Shown piece after piece: positions 45,081-54,194 of a stretch of DNA of 64,000 nt (positions within the stretch are counted from its first letter, which is position 1; each line of letters opens with the position of its first letter). The stretch comes from Niveispirillum irakense DSM 11586. GTDB lineage: Bacteria > Pseudomonadota > Alphaproteobacteria > Azospirillales > Azospirillaceae. The translations under genes and the position numbers were made by a program. A model generated the notes under the pieces. It was not told the origin of the DNA. It was given only the letters and a program-made list of their open reading frames with translations, and searched no databases. The stretch is from assembly GCF_000429645.1 (NCBI RefSeq), contig NZ_AUCG01000002.1, forward strand, positions 84,526 through 148,525. The letters are read 5' to 3'.

Positions 45081-45322
45081 CACTGATACGCGGGAGTCTG
45101 GGAGAGCAGAGAAAGGGGCCTTTACGTCCGGCTGAACAGGATCGGCGATCCATCGCGCCGTCTGATCTCCGTGCCCATCCCCCTCCCCATCCAGCGTGAG
45201 AGGAACAGGCACGATGCCTAACCCAAGGCCCTTGGCGGGGACGGGGATGCAGCCCCCCGCCCCAATGGGCACCCGCCTTCTTCAGGAAAGACGGGTGCCG
45301 ATTCAAAGGCTTCCCAACCGGA
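45081..45322 (-). other. long 3' untranslated stretch of aceA
   Basis: No gene is recognisable here. GGCACCCG (45268-45275) pairs with CGGGTGCC (45292-45299), a perfect 8-bp stem close to the aceA stop but without a U-run. The region could carry a 3'-UTR-derived RNA; nothing in it allows a firm call. Confidence 0.35.
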
Positions 45323-46612
45323 TCAGTGGAACTGGTCGGTTTCGGTCGAGTCCTTCATGGCGGTGGTGGAAGAGGTACCGCCAGAGATGGCCACGGCCAC
45401 GGCGTCGAAGTAACCGGTGCCGACCTCGCGCTGGTGCTTCACCGCCGTGAAGCCCTGTTCGACGGCAGCGAATTCACGCTGCTGCATCTCCGAATAGGCC
45501 GCCATGCCGCGTTCCTTATAGCCCTTGGCCAGTTCGAAGGTGGCGAGGTTGAGGCTGTGGAAGCCGGCCAGCGTGACGAACTGGTACTTGTAGCCCATGG
45601 CGCCCAGCTCGGCCTGATACTTGGCGATGGTGGCATCGTCCAGGTTGGCCTTCCAGTTGAAGGAGGGCGAACAATTATAGGCCAGCATCTTGCCGGGGAA
45701 CTTCTTGTGCACGGCCTCGGCGAAGCGGCGGGCATCGTCCAGGTTCGGCTTGCTGGTTTCCCACCACATCAGGTCGGAATAGGGGGCATATTCCAGGGCA
45801 CGGGCGATGCAGTAATCCACACCCACCCCCTTCTTGATGCGGAAGAAGCCTTCCGGCGTGCGGTCATTGCGGTCGATGAAGGGATGGTCGCGCTCATCCA
45901 CATCCGACGTGATCAACTGCGCGCTTTCCGCATCGGTGCGGGCCACCACCAGGGTGCTGGTGCCGCAGACATCGGCGGCCAGACGGCCGGCATTCAGGGT
46001 GCGGATGAATTGCTGGATCGGGATCAGCACCTTGCCGCCCAGATGGCCGCACTTCTTCTCCGATGCCAACTGATCTTCGAAGTGAACGGCGGCGGCACCG
46101 GCCTCGATCATGCCCTTCATCAGTTCAAAGGCGTTCAGCGGGCCGCCGAAACCGGCTTCGGCATCGGCGATGATCGGCGCGAACCAGTAGGTGTCGCCCT
46201 TGCCTTCCGCCGTCTGGATCTGGTCGGCGCGCTGGAAGGCATTATTGATGCGCTTCACCACGGCGGGCACGGAATTGGCGGGATAGAGCGACTGGTCCGG
46301 GTACATCTGCCCGGCCAGATTGGCATCGGCCGCAACCTGCCAGCCGGACAGGTAAATCGCTTCCAGGCCGGCCTTGACGTGCTGCAAAGCCTGGTTGCCG
46401 GTGAAGGCGCCCAGCGTATGGACATAGGGGCGGGTGTGCAGCAATTCCCACAGGCGGCGGGCGCCCATCTCGGCCAGCGTATATTCGATCTTCACCGACC
46501 CGGCCAACCGCCGCACATCTTCCGCCGTATAGTCACGCTTGATGCCGTCATAGCGCTTGGCGTGGATGCTGTTCAGATCGACGGGGGTAGAGCCGTTATC
46601 CAGCGGGGCCAT
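45323..46612 (-). CDS. aceA: isocitrate lyase
   Basis: A 429-residue glyoxylate-bypass enzyme that splits isocitrate into succinate and glyoxylate, allowing growth on acetate and fatty acids. The catalytic loop [14 protein letters not shown] carries the essential Cys near 186; metal- and substrate-binding [20 protein letters not shown] lies near 145, [14 protein letters not shown] near 221, and [10 protein letters not shown] near 310. The C-terminal [13 protein letters not shown] is typical. The ATG at 46612 follows GAGGAGTGACACC; a longer frame reaches 46885 through the promoter region. Divergent from its probable regulator. Confidence 0.97.
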   Translation of the reverse strand: MAPLDNGSTPVDLNSIHAKRYDGIKRDYTAEDVRRLAGSVKIEYTLAEMGARRLWELLHTRPYVHTLGAFTGNQALQHVKAGLEAIYLSGWQVAADANLAGQMYPDQSLYPANSVPAVVKRINNAFQRADQIQTAEGKGDTYWFAPIIADAEAGFGGPLNAFELMKGMIEAGAAAVHFEDQLASEKKCGHLGGKVLIPIQQFIRTLNAGRLAADVCGTSTLVVARTDAESAQLITSDVDERDHPFIDRNDRTPEGFFRIKKGVGVDYCIARALEYAPYSDLMWWETSKPNLDDARRFAEAVHKKFPGKMLAYNCSPSFNWKANLDDATIAKYQAELGAMGYKYQFVTLAGFHSLNLATFELAKGYKERGMAAYSEMQQREFAAVEQGFTAVKHQREVGTGYFDAVAVAISGGTSSTTAMKDSTETDQFH

Positions 46613-46749
46613 GGTGTCACTCCTCAAGATCGAAGCCTTGTGTCCGGCTTCCGTTTCGCGGGCGCTGCACTTGTTTCGCTTGTGCGGTGCAACGTTCATG
46701 AGGGAAGAATGGCGTTGCGAAATAAAATGTTCAATATGATGCTTTTCGT

Positions 46750-46777
46750 AAAATAGTGTTGCTGTCACAGCTTGTAA
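46750..46777 (-). promoter_or_regulatory. candidate aceA promoter with a palindrome in the spacer
   Basis: On the minus strand TTACAA (46772-46777) and TATTTT (46750-46755) are 16 bases apart. The spacer contains the palindrome GCTGT-C-ACAGC (46761-46771), so a protein bound there would block or position RNA polymerase. Confidence 0.4.
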
Positions 46778-46783
46778 TGACGA

Positions 46784-46812
46784 TTGCTGTGATGTTGTAA
46801 ATTTTGTAAATT
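46784..46812 (+). promoter_or_regulatory. candidate promoter of the aceA-linked regulator, with tandem 9-bp repeats
   Basis: TTGCTG (46784-46789) and TAAATT (46807-46812) are 17 bases apart. Two exact copies of TTGTAAATT lie back to back at 46795-46803 and 46804-46812, overlapping the -10 box. They resemble AT-rich boxes bound by RamB/ScfR-type regulators and suggest autoregulation. Confidence 0.4.
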
Positions 46813-46853
46813 GACAAGGTGAAGCAGGACTTCGGCGTTTAAGGGGCAGGCCC

Positions 46854-48299
46854 ATGTCTGAAAAGAAGGCGATGCTGGGCCACAAGGTCCGCCGGCTGCG
46901 CCGTGACCTGAAGATGACGCAGGCGCAAATGGCGGAGGAGATTGGCGTCTCCCCCAGCTATCTGAACCTGATTGAGGCAAACCAGCGCCCGCTGACCGTG
47001 CCGCTGCTGCTGAAAATCGCGTCGGTCTATGGCATCGACATGGCCAGCTTTGCCGAGGATGACGAGACCCGGCTGGTCGCCTCCCTGCGCGAAGTCTTCG
47101 CCGATCCGCTGTTTGAAGCCGGTGACATCAAGACCCAGGACATGAAGGAATTTGCGGCCGTCGCCCCCACACTGGGGCACGCCGTGGTGGCGCTCTACCG
47201 CGCCTATCGGGAGGCGCGGGAGGATCTGGGCGGGCTGGCGGAAAAGGTGGCCGACCGGGACAAGCTGCAGGTGATGGGGGCGCAGGCCTTCCCGCAGGAA
47301 GAAGTGTCGGAGTTTTTCCAGGCCGAACAGAACCATTTCCCCGAGCTGGAGGAAGCGGCGGAGGAAATGTGGATCAGCGCGGATCTGGACAGCGGCAATT
47401 TACAGGGCAGCCTGTCGGCGTACCTTGAAAAGCGCCACGGCGTGCGGGTGCGGCTGATGCCGCAGCCGGTGATGGGCGGGGCCGTCTGCCGCTATGACCG
47501 GCATTCCAAGCGGGTGCTGATCTCCGAAATGCTGGACCCGGCCGGACGGGTTTTCCATCTGGCCTCACAGGCCGCCCTGCTGGGCCAAGGGGCAGCATTG
47601 GATGCCGCCATCGGACGTGGCGCTTTCGGGCATGAAGAGTCGCGCCGTTTAGCCCGGGTCAGTCTGGCAAATTATTTCGCCTCCGCAATGATGATGCCCT
47701 ATGGACGGTTCCTGACGGCGGCGCGCGAGGTTCGTTACGATATCGAAATCCTGCAACGGCGTTTTGTGGCGTCTTATGAGCAGGTGTGCCAGCGCCTGAC
47801 CTCCCTGCAACGGCCCGGTGCCAAGGGGGTGCCGTTCTTCTTTGCCCGCACCGATCAGGCGGGCAACATGTCAAAGCGGTTCAGTGCGGCGCCCGGCTTC
47901 CATTTCGCCCGGTTCGGCGGGGCCTGCCCGCGCTGGAACATCCATGATGGGTTCCGCCAGCCGGGGCAGATTCAAACCCAGATCGCCCGCATGCCCGATG
48001 GCAGTGCCTATCTCTCCATCGTGCGCAGTGTGTCCAAGCCCGGCGGCGGCTGGAAACAGCCGGCCCGGCATTTCGCCATCGCCATCGGCTGCGACATCGC
48101 CCATGCCGGCCAGCTTGTCTATGCCGATGGCTTGGACCTGTCCAACCTGGACGCGGCCACCCCGGTGGGGGTGAATTGCCGCGTCTGCCCCAGGTTGGAC
48201 TGCACCCAACGCGCCTTCCCGCCCTTGTCCCACCGGCTGGCGGTGGATGAACATATTCGGGGCGTTTCCAGCTATGTCAGCGTGGGGGCAGGGGTTTAG
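46854..48299 (+). CDS. XRE regulator of the ScfR/RamB type (short-chain fatty acyl regulator)
   Basis: A 481-residue transcription factor. The N-terminal HTH (about 8-65) reads [20 protein letters not shown], then [17 protein letters not shown]. The central part has the family's [11 protein letters not shown], a degenerate IrrE-like segment without HExxH, and the C-terminal DUF2083 domain has the cysteine motif [18 protein letters not shown] near 440. Relatives include RamB, which controls aceA/aceB in corynebacteria, and ScfR/PccR-type acyl-CoA-responsive regulators in alphaproteobacteria. Its place back-to-back with aceA makes control of isocitrate lyase the natural inference. ATG at 46854 after AAGGGGCAGG. 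Confidence 0.9.
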   Translation: MSEKKAMLGHKVRRLRRDLKMTQAQMAEEIGVSPSYLNLIEANQRPLTVPLLLKIASVYGIDMASFAEDDETRLVASLREVFADPLFEAGDIKTQDMKEFAAVAPTLGHAVVALYRAYREAREDLGGLAEKVADRDKLQVMGAQAFPQEEVSEFFQAEQNHFPELEEAAEEMWISADLDSGNLQGSLSAYLEKRHGVRVRLMPQPVMGGAVCRYDRHSKRVLISEMLDPAGRVFHLASQAALLGQGAALDAAIGRGAFGHEESRRLARVSLANYFASAMMMPYGRFLTAAREVRYDIEILQRRFVASYEQVCQRLTSLQRPGAKGVPFFFARTDQAGNMSKRFSAAPGFHFARFGGACPRWNIHDGFRQPGQIQTQIARMPDGSAYLSIVRSVSKPGGGWKQPARHFAIAIGCDIAHAGQLVYADGLDLSNLDAATPVGVNCRVCPRLDCTQRAFPPLSHRLAVDEHIRGVSSYVSVGAGV

Positions 48300-48315
48300 T
48301 CTGGTTCTGTCGGGC

Positions 48316-48356
48316 TGGTCACACCGGCTCTAAGGTGCTATGTATTACTAATTAGT
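48316..48356 (+). promoter_or_regulatory. vapBC promoter and operator
   Basis: TGGTCA (48316-48321) and TATGTA (48339-48344) are 17 bases apart. The perfect palindrome ACTAATTAGT (48347-48356) lies at the expected start of transcription, and TATTAC occurs on both sides (48343, 48364). Toxin-antitoxin complexes usually repress through such sites. Confidence 0.5.
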
Positions 48357-48379
48357 CATCAGGTATTACCGGGGCGATC

Positions 48380-48613
48380 ATGGCCACCACCGTGACATCA
48401 AAGGGGCAGGTCACGATCCCCAAGCCCGTGCGGGACCGGTTGGGGATTCAGCCGGGCACTGCCGTTGATTTTGAATTGGCCCCAGATGGCCGTGTCGTTC
48501 TGGTCAAGCTGGATGGCCCTGTTCAACCCAGCCGTTTCGAGGTGCTCCGGGGGCGGGCCGGAAAGGGCCCCAGCACAGCAGAGATCATGGCATTGACCCG
48601 TGGCGAGGGGTAA
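48380..48613 (+). CDS. AbrB/MazE-type antitoxin (VapB-like)
   Basis: A 77-residue swapped-hairpin DNA-binding protein. The N-terminal MATTVTSKGQVTIPKPVRDR followed by LGIQPGTAVDFEL is the SpoVT/AbrB antitoxin signature; the C-terminal tail (about 50-77) would wrap and neutralise the toxin. ATG at 48380. Its stop is three bases before the toxin start, and a palindromic operator lies upstream. Confidence 0.92.
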   Translation: MATTVTSKGQVTIPKPVRDRLGIQPGTAVDFELAPDGRVVLVKLDGPVQPSRFEVLRGRAGKGPSTAEIMALTRGEG

Positions 48614-48616
48614 GGC

Positions 48617-49033
48617 GTGACTTTGGTCGATACCAACATCCTGTTGGATATCGTCACCGACGATCCGACCTGGGCGGACTGGTCGATCCAGCAATTAGAT
48701 ATCGCGGCCACAAAGGGGCCGCTGATTATTAATGGCGTTGTCTATGCTGAACTCTCGGTCCGCTTCGAAAGGATTGAGGATCTGGATGCGGTATTGGCTG
48801 AGGCAGGCATTGGTTTGGCGGAGATACCGCCCGCAGCCCTGTTTCTGGCAGGAAAGGTATTTCAGCGTTACCGCCGCGCGGGGGGTAGCCGGAGGGGTGT
48901 GCTTCCCGATTTTTTCATCGGCGCTCATGCCGCAATTACCGGGCTCCCTCTCCTGACCCGAGATATTGCACGCTACCGTACCTACTTCCCGACCGTACAG
49001 CTAATAGCCCCCCGTCACACAAGCCACACTTGA
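48617..49033 (+). CDS. PIN-domain toxin (VapC-like)
   Basis: A 138-residue PIN-domain ribonuclease. The acidic residues of the active site are visible: LVDTNILLD (Asp5), VVYAELSVRFE (Glu near 44), PDFFIGAHA (Asp near 97) and LLTRDIARYRTYFP (Asp near 115). VapC toxins cut tRNA or rRNA when the antitoxin is lost. The start is GTG 48617, coupled to the antitoxin gene. The pair appears intact and is the only toxin-antitoxin module in the window. Confidence 0.92.
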   Translation: MTLVDTNILLDIVTDDPTWADWSIQQLDIAATKGPLIINGVVYAELSVRFERIEDLDAVLAEAGIGLAEIPPAALFLAGKVFQRYRRAGGSRRGVLPDFFIGAHAAITGLPLLTRDIARYRTYFPTVQLIAPRHTSHT

Positions 49034-49097
49034 CCATCCGGCCCCACATCGGCTTGATGCGCGGACTGTCTCAACCGCCCAGCCCGCGAGTATCGCC

Positions 49098-50336
49098 ATG
49101 GCCGTGTCTCCGCTTGCCCCCGCTTCCTTCCCGTCGCTGCCGCCCATCGCCGGCCTGCGTCTGGCCGGGCACCGTGCCGGCATCCGATACAAGACGCCGC
49201 GCAATGATGTGATGGTGGCGGTGCTGGATGAAGGGTCCAGCGTTGCCGCCGTGCTGACCCGCTCGCTGACGGCCAGCGCCCCGGTGCATCGCTGCCGCGA
49301 CCATCTGAAGGGTGGGGTTGTACGGGCGCTGGTGGTGAATGCCGGCAATTCCAACGCCTTTACCGGCAAGGCTGGCGAGGCGTTCGTGGATGCCACGCTG
49401 GACGCCGCCGCCAGCCTTGCCGGCTGCAAGACCAGCGAAATTTTCCCGGCGTCGACCGGCGTCATCGGCCAGCCCATGCCCGCCGACCTGATCGCAAAAT
49501 CACTGCCGGAAGCCTTCACCAAGCTGGTGCCTGCGGAAGGGGAAGCCTGGGAAGTGGCGGCGCGGGCCATCATGACCACGGATACGTTCCCCAAGGGCGC
49601 GTCGGCCACGGCCACCATTGATGGTGTCACCGTCACCGTGGCCGGCTTTGCCAAGGGCAGCGGCATGATCGCCCCAGACATGGCGACGATGCTGGCCTAT
49701 GTCTTCACCGACGCCAATATCGCCCATGCGCCGCTGCAGGCGGCACTGTCGGCCACCACGGACCGCAGCTTCAATTCCATTACCGTGGATGGCGACACCT
49801 CCACCTCTGACACGCTGGTTTTGTGCGCCACCCGCAAGGCGGCGCATGGGGCGATTGAAAGCGTTGACGATCCGCGCTTTGCCGCCTTCCAGGCTGCATT
49901 GGATGCCGTCTGCCTGGATCTGGCCCAGCAGATCATCCGCGATGGCGAGGGGGCAACCAAGTTCGTCGAACTCCGCGTCAAGGGTGCCGACAGCGATGCC
50001 GCCGCCAAGCGCATTGCCATGACGGTGGCCAATTCCCCGCTGGTGAAGACCGCCGTGGCCGGGGAAGATGCCAATTGGGGCCGCATCGTTGCCGCCGTGG
50101 GCCGTTCGGGTGAACGGGCCGACCGCGACCTGCTGGTGATCTCCGTCGGCGGTGTGCAGATCTGCGCCAGCGGGATGGAAGTACCGGGCTATGATGAAGC
50201 GCCGGTGGCCGCCCATATGAAGGGCAAGGAAATCCTGATCGAGGTGGATATCGGCCTCGGCTCCGGCAGCGCCACGGTGTGGACCTGCGACCTGACCCAC
50301 GGCTATATCGACATTAATGGCAGCTACCGGTCGTGA
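49098..50336 (+). CDS. argJ: bifunctional glutamate N-acetyltransferase/amino-acid acetyltransferase
   Basis: A 412-residue ArgJ, which recycles the acetyl group from N-acetylornithine to glutamate in arginine synthesis and can also start the pathway. The protein cleaves itself before Thr197 within GMIAPDMATMLAYVFTDA to expose the nucleophile. LVVNAGNSNAFTGKAGEAF near 78, FPASTGVIGQPMP near 118 and the C-terminal DLTHGYIDINGSYRS confirm full length. Its stop overlaps the mutT start (GTGA). Confidence 0.96.
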   Translation: MAVSPLAPASFPSLPPIAGLRLAGHRAGIRYKTPRNDVMVAVLDEGSSVAAVLTRSLTASAPVHRCRDHLKGGVVRALVVNAGNSNAFTGKAGEAFVDATLDAAASLAGCKTSEIFPASTGVIGQPMPADLIAKSLPEAFTKLVPAEGEAWEVAARAIMTTDTFPKGASATATIDGVTVTVAGFAKGSGMIAPDMATMLAYVFTDANIAHAPLQAALSATTDRSFNSITVDGDTSTSDTLVLCATRKAAHGAIESVDDPRFAAFQAALDAVCLDLAQQIIRDGEGATKFVELRVKGADSDAAAKRIAMTVANSPLVKTAVAGEDANWGRIVAAVGRSGERADRDLLVISVGGVQICASGMEVPGYDEAPVAAHMKGKEILIEVDIGLGSGSATVWTCDLTHGYIDINGSYRS

Positions 50337-50782
50337 GCCAGAACGACACGCCCTGTTGGCAGGAGCCGCCGGCCCACCGCCCCAGCCGCATTGTGCTGGT
50401 GGCGGCGGTGGCCCTGGTGGATGCGGATGGCCGGGTGCTGCTGGCCCAGCGCCCGCCGGGCAAATCCATGGCGGGTCTATGGGAATTTCCTGGCGGCAAG
50501 GTTGATGCGGGGGAAACACCCGAAGCGGCCCTGGTGCGGGAATTGCGGGAGGAACTGGGGATTGAGACGGCGGAAAGCTGTCTCTTCCCCATCGCCTTTG
50601 CCAGCCATTCCTACCCGGATTTCCACCTGCTGATGCCGGTCTTCGCGGCGCGGGTCTGGAAGGGTACGCCCACCCCGCTGGAAGGCCAGCAACTGGCCTG
50701 GGTAAAGCCGGCCCGCATGGGGGATTACCCCATGCCGCCGGCGGATATCCCGCTGGTGCCGCTGCTGCGGGATTTGCTGTAA
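50333..50782 (+). CDS. mutT: 8-oxo-dGTP diphosphatase MutT
   Basis: A 149-residue Nudix hydrolase with a perfect Nudix box (GGKVDAGETPEAALVRELRE followed by ELGI, about 46-69), preceded by VLLAQRPPGKSMAGLWEFPG, the MutT hallmark. It removes oxidised GTP nucleotides to prevent mutation. The start GTG 50333 overlaps the argJ stop, so translation is coupled; the argJ-mutT pair is common in alphaproteobacteria. Confidence 0.93.
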   Translation: MSQNDTPCWQEPPAHRPSRIVLVAAVALVDADGRVLLAQRPPGKSMAGLWEFPGGKVDAGETPEAALVRELREELGIETAESCLFPIAFASHSYPDFHLLMPVFAARVWKGTPTPLEGQQLAWVKPARMGDYPMPPADIPLVPLLRDLL

Positions 50783-50792
50783 CAGGGGCGAT

Positions 50793-50822
50793 GGGTGGGG
50801 GTGTGCAAACCCCCACCCTTTT
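50793..50822 (+). terminator. intrinsic terminator of argJ-mutT
   Basis: GGGTGGGGGT (50793-50802) pairs perfectly with ACCCCCACCC (50809-50818) and is followed by four T. It lies between the convergent mutT and SIMPL genes. Confidence 0.8.
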
Positions 50823-50826
50823 ACCG

Positions 50827-51549
50827 TCAGGGTGCGGCGAAGGCCGACAGGGTGACGCGGGCGCCCATGGTCAGCTTGTCCTGCACCCCTTCCATCATAT
50901 CGGCCTGCGGGGCGGCGGCGGCCATCATTTCCATATTGCCGCTGCGCTTCACCATCATCGGCCGCGGCGTGCTGGTCTCAAAGAAATCAATGGCGCCCAC
51001 GCGGTAATTCCGCTCCGGGAAGGCGGCTTTCAGGCGCTTCAGCTCGGCATTCACCTGGCTATAGATGCGCTCCCGCAGGGCGCTGCGCGTGACCTCGGTT
51101 TCCGCCAGGGTCGGCTCGAATGCGATGTTGCCCACGCGCACCTGCAGGCCCGGCCGGCTGGCCTTCTTGGCCCGGTCAGCCAGGGCGGAAAGCTGGGATT
51201 CCGGCAGCCTTGCTTCCAGGGCGGCCTGCCAGCGTTCCAGCCCGGCACTGTCGGACTGGCTGTCCATGCGCACGATGCGCCATTGCGCCTTATCGGCAAT
51301 GCCGGAAACGGCTTTCAGGATATCGGCGCGCAGGGTGCCGGAATTTTCCCCGCCATTACTGGCCGCATCCACCACCAGCGTGACCAGCGCCGTTTCCGTC
51401 TTCACCCATTCCTCTACGGACAGGTTCAGGCTGACACTGTCGGAAACGGGCTGGGGGCTGACGGCCTGGGCCAGGGCCGGTGCGCTCTGGATGGCGACCG
51501 GGGCGGCCAGCGCGGCGGCCAGGGCGAGGAAAGCAAGCGGGCGAGCCAT
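50827..51549 (-). CDS. periplasmic SIMPL-domain (DUF541) protein
   Basis: A 240-residue exported protein. The signal peptide is about 28 residues (MARPLAFLALAAALAAPVAI, cleaved near ALAQA). The body has the SIMPL layout: VSLNLSVEEWVKTETALVTL at the start and repeated beta-strand/helix units; many relatives are outer-envelope oligomers linked with oxidative stress. An ATG two codons upstream (51555) is possible, but GGAG spacing favours 51549. Function unknown. It ends five bases from the mutT terminator. Confidence 0.72.
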   Translation of the reverse strand: MARPLAFLALAAALAAPVAIQSAPALAQAVSPQPVSDSVSLNLSVEEWVKTETALVTLVVDAASNGGENSGTLRADILKAVSGIADKAQWRIVRMDSQSDSAGLERWQAALEARLPESQLSALADRAKKASRPGLQVRVGNIAFEPTLAETEVTRSALRERIYSQVNAELKRLKAAFPERNYRVGAIDFFETSTPRPMMVKRSGNMEMMAAAAPQADMMEGVQDKLTMGARVTLSAFAAP

Positions 51550-51666
51550 AATCATTTCTCCGTCGGCATCAGGTGGCGGGGTTCGGCCCCGCCCATGTGC
51601 CGATTAAACGGGCAGGCTGTGGCCGAAATGAGACGCGCACGCGACAAGAGAAAGGGGAAATAAGGG

Positions 51667-52335
51667 TCAGAAATCCAGATCGGCGTAATGGGAAGGCGGC
51701 GGCAGGCCCGGCATATGGTCAGACAGAAGCGGGCGGAAACTGGGGCGGCTCTTCACGCGGGCATAATAGTTCTTGGCCTCGGGATGATCATCCCACGGCA
51801 CGTCGCCCATATAATCCAGCGTGGAAAGCTGGGCGGCGGCGGCAATATCGGCCATGGAGAAATGGTCGCCTGCCAGCCAGTTCCGCCGCTCCGTCAGCCA
51901 GCCGATATAATCGAGATGGTAATGGATATTGGCGTGCCCGGCGCGGATGGACTGGGCGTGCGGTGTGCCTTGGCCGGAGAAGCGCTTGAACAGCTTTTCC
52001 CCCGCCAGCAGGTCGGTGACCTCGCGGCTGAATTTGGTGTCGAACCAGGAAACCAGCCGTCGCACCTCGGCCCGCTGCGCCACTTCCCGCCCCAGCAGGG
52101 TGGTGGTGGGATAGGCATCCTCCAGATATTCACAGATCGCGGCATGGTCGGCGATGACGGAACCATCATCTTCCACCAGCACCGGCACTTCGCCTGCGGG
52201 GTTGAGCATCAGAAAGGCTTCCCGCCGTTCCCAGGGCTTTTCCAGCTCCAGCGCGAATTCCAGCTTTTTTTCCGCCAGCGCCAGGCGCACCTTGCGCGCA
52301 AACGGGGCGATGGGGTGGTGAAAAACTGTCCGCAT
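51667..52335 (-). CDS. glutathione S-transferase family protein
   Basis: A 222-residue GST-fold protein. The thioredoxin-like N-terminal domain (about 1-78) has HHPIAPFARKVRLALAEK, NPAGEVPVLVEDDGSVIADH and the glutathione-binding SVIADHAAICEYLE. The helical C-terminal domain has GDHFSMADIAAAAQLSTLDY. Substrate unknown; the FHHPIAPFARKVR start resembles the FzlA-like/beta-class GSTs of alphaproteobacteria. The ATG at 52335 gives a standard N-terminus; a longer frame to 52425 is not credible. Divergent from a GNAT gene. Confidence 0.88.
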   Translation of the reverse strand: MRTVFHHPIAPFARKVRLALAEKKLEFALELEKPWERREAFLMLNPAGEVPVLVEDDGSVIADHAAICEYLEDAYPTTTLLGREVAQRAEVRRLVSWFDTKFSREVTDLLAGEKLFKRFSGQGTPHAQSIRAGHANIHYHLDYIGWLTERRNWLAGDHFSMADIAAAAQLSTLDYMGDVPWDDHPEAKNYYARVKSRPSFRPLLSDHMPGLPPPSHYADLDF

Positions 52336-52523
52336 CCGCTCGCTCTCAATACTTGGTCCGGCATCACGCCGCCATTGCCCGTCGGCCCGGCGCGCTGCAC
52401 TGCCGCAACCCAAAAGCTGTGCCACAGCGTGGCCCTAAAAGACAAGCGGGACGGCACCCCCTATCCAATAGCGCCATCCCGTTCCATCATGGCAACAAGG
52501 CGTCAAGATAAGGGGGAATGCCG

Positions 52524-53003
52524 ATGAAGCAGGAAATGGTGGAACAGATGGTGCTGCCGGTGACGGTGCGGGCGCTGGAGGGGGCAGATCATGAAGGCTG
52601 GCTGCCGCTATGGCAGGCCTATTGCGCCTTCTACAAGGTGACGGTGCCAGAAGCGGTGACGCATACGCTCTGGTCCCGCATTCTGGACCCGCAGTCGCCG
52701 GTCAAGGGGCTGGTCGCTGTGTCGGCGGGGCGCCCGGTCGGGCTTTGCCATTATGTCCTGCATCCGCACACCTGGTCGGACCGGACGCTATGCTATCTGG
52801 AGGATCTGTTCACTGATGCCACCTGCCGGGGGCAGGGCGTGGGCTACGCCCTGATCGGTCATCTGCGTGATCTGGCGCAGGCGCAAGGGTGGCACCGTGT
52901 TTATTGGCATACGGAAACGAGTAATCATACCGCGCGCCGACTTTATGATCATGTTGCCGGCGGGGCTGATCCTTTTGTGCGCTACACGCTGGACCTTGCT
53001 TGA
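52524..53003 (+). CDS. GNAT family N-acetyltransferase
   Basis: A 159-residue single GNAT domain. The acetyl-CoA signature is EDLFTDATCRGQGVGYALIG (about 92-111), preceded by VGLCHYVLHPHTW and followed by YWHTETSNHTARRLYDHVAG, typical of the group that acetylates small molecules or protein N-termini. The ATG at 52524 has GGGGGAA at proper spacing; 52518 is the alternative. Substrate unknown. Confidence 0.87.
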   Translation: MKQEMVEQMVLPVTVRALEGADHEGWLPLWQAYCAFYKVTVPEAVTHTLWSRILDPQSPVKGLVAVSAGRPVGLCHYVLHPHTWSDRTLCYLEDLFTDATCRGQGVGYALIGHLRDLAQAQGWHRVYWHTETSNHTARRLYDHVAGGADPFVRYTLDLA

Positions 53004-53135
53004 CAGCGGATAATGGCACCCCAAGTCTTGGGCGATTTGTATCACCATGACCTGGCCTTCCAGCCGGGCGCCGGCAGTCATCACCGGCATATCGCCGCCC
53101 GTCCGGGCGCATCTCAACAGAAGCTGGATGTTGGA

Positions 53136-54158
53136 ATGAACGATAAACGGGAATTGCTGCGCTCGTTGCAGATCGACCGGAGTACGGCGGGGGGCCCGCC
53201 TCCCAAGGGGCGTACCCTGCTGCTGGTGGGTGTGGCCCTGGTGGCGCTGGGTATCGGCACCGTTGCCGGCTGGACCCTGGCGGGTGGTGGAGAAAAGCCG
53301 CCCGCCCGGACGAGTGCCACCACCCCGGTAGCCAGTGGCACGGCGAGCCCGGCCCCCAACGCGGCACCGGCAGTGCCGCCACGGCCCAGCGGACTGGTGG
53401 CGTCGGGCTATATCGTGGCGCGGCGCACGGCGACCGTGTCGGCGGAAATCACCGGCCGGGTCCAGGATGTGCTGGTGGATGAAGGCATGGTGGTGACCCA
53501 GGGGCAGGAACTGGCCCGGCTGGATGCGACGCTGGCCGGTATCGACCTGGAACTGGCAAAGGCCCGGGTGGGGGCCGCCAGCGCCCAGATCGATGCCTTG
53601 ACCGCCGACCTGCGCGATGCGGAACGTATCCTCCAGCGCACCTCTTCCCTGGTTAAATCCTCCACGGCATCGGAGGCGGAATTCACCCGTGCCCAGGCGC
53701 GGGCGGAAACGCTGCGCGCCCAGATCAAGGGTGCCCGCGCTGATCTGGAAGTGGCCCGCATCAGCGTGGACCGCGAGGCGGAGATGGTGGATCGCCATAT
53801 TGTCCGCGCGCCCTTCAACGGGGTGGTGATCGACAAGAATGCCCAGCCGGGGGAAATCATCTCCCCCATGTCATCGGGCGGCTTCACCCGTACGGGTGTC
53901 TGTACCCTGGTGGATATGGACAGCCTGGAGGTGGAGGTGGATGTGAACGAGGCCAATATCGGCCGCGTCACTGCCGGCCAGAAGGTGGAAGCCGTGCTGG
54001 ACGCCTATCCGGACTGGAAGATTGACGCCGCCGTCATCGCCGTGGTGCCCACGGCCAACCGCGACAAGGCGACGATCCGTGTGCGCATCGGGTTGAAGGT
54101 ACGTGATGCCAGGGTGCTGCCCGACATGGGGGCCAAGGTCACCTTTATCGAGAGTTGA
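53136..54158 (+). CDS. MacA/HlyD-type periplasmic adaptor
   Basis: A 340-residue membrane-fusion protein. One N-terminal anchor helix (about 24-44, LLLVGVALVALGIGTVAGW), a Pro/Ala/Thr linker, then the split biotinyl-lipoyl-like domain (VSAEITGRVQDVLVDEGMVV near 103 and VRAPFNGVVIDKNAQPGE near 224) around a coiled-coil hairpin (about 140-215). It should join the ABC permeases at 54881 and 56053 to an outer-membrane channel. ATG at 53136; upstream in-frame codons are not credible. First gene of a four-gene exporter operon. Confidence 0.9.
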   Translation: MNDKRELLRSLQIDRSTAGGPPPKGRTLLLVGVALVALGIGTVAGWTLAGGGEKPPARTSATTPVASGTASPAPNAAPAVPPRPSGLVASGYIVARRTATVSAEITGRVQDVLVDEGMVVTQGQELARLDATLAGIDLELAKARVGAASAQIDALTADLRDAERILQRTSSLVKSSTASEAEFTRAQARAETLRAQIKGARADLEVARISVDREAEMVDRHIVRAPFNGVVIDKNAQPGEIISPMSSGGFTRTGVCTLVDMDSLEVEVDVNEANIGRVTAGQKVEAVLDAYPDWKIDAAVIAVVPTANRDKATIRVRIGLKVRDARVLPDMGAKVTFIES

Positions 54159-54194
54159 TCCCGGCGCACCAGCCGGCAGGGGGGAGAGGCAAGC

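Noticed and set aside
52610..52816. Second small gene inside the GNAT gene at 52524
   Set aside because: An overlapping frame with no ribosome site or family signature; the GNAT frame explains the region.
53018..53033. Hairpin CCCAAG-T-CTTGGG after the GNAT gene as a terminator
   Set aside because: A short stem with a one-base loop and no U-run; too weak to call.
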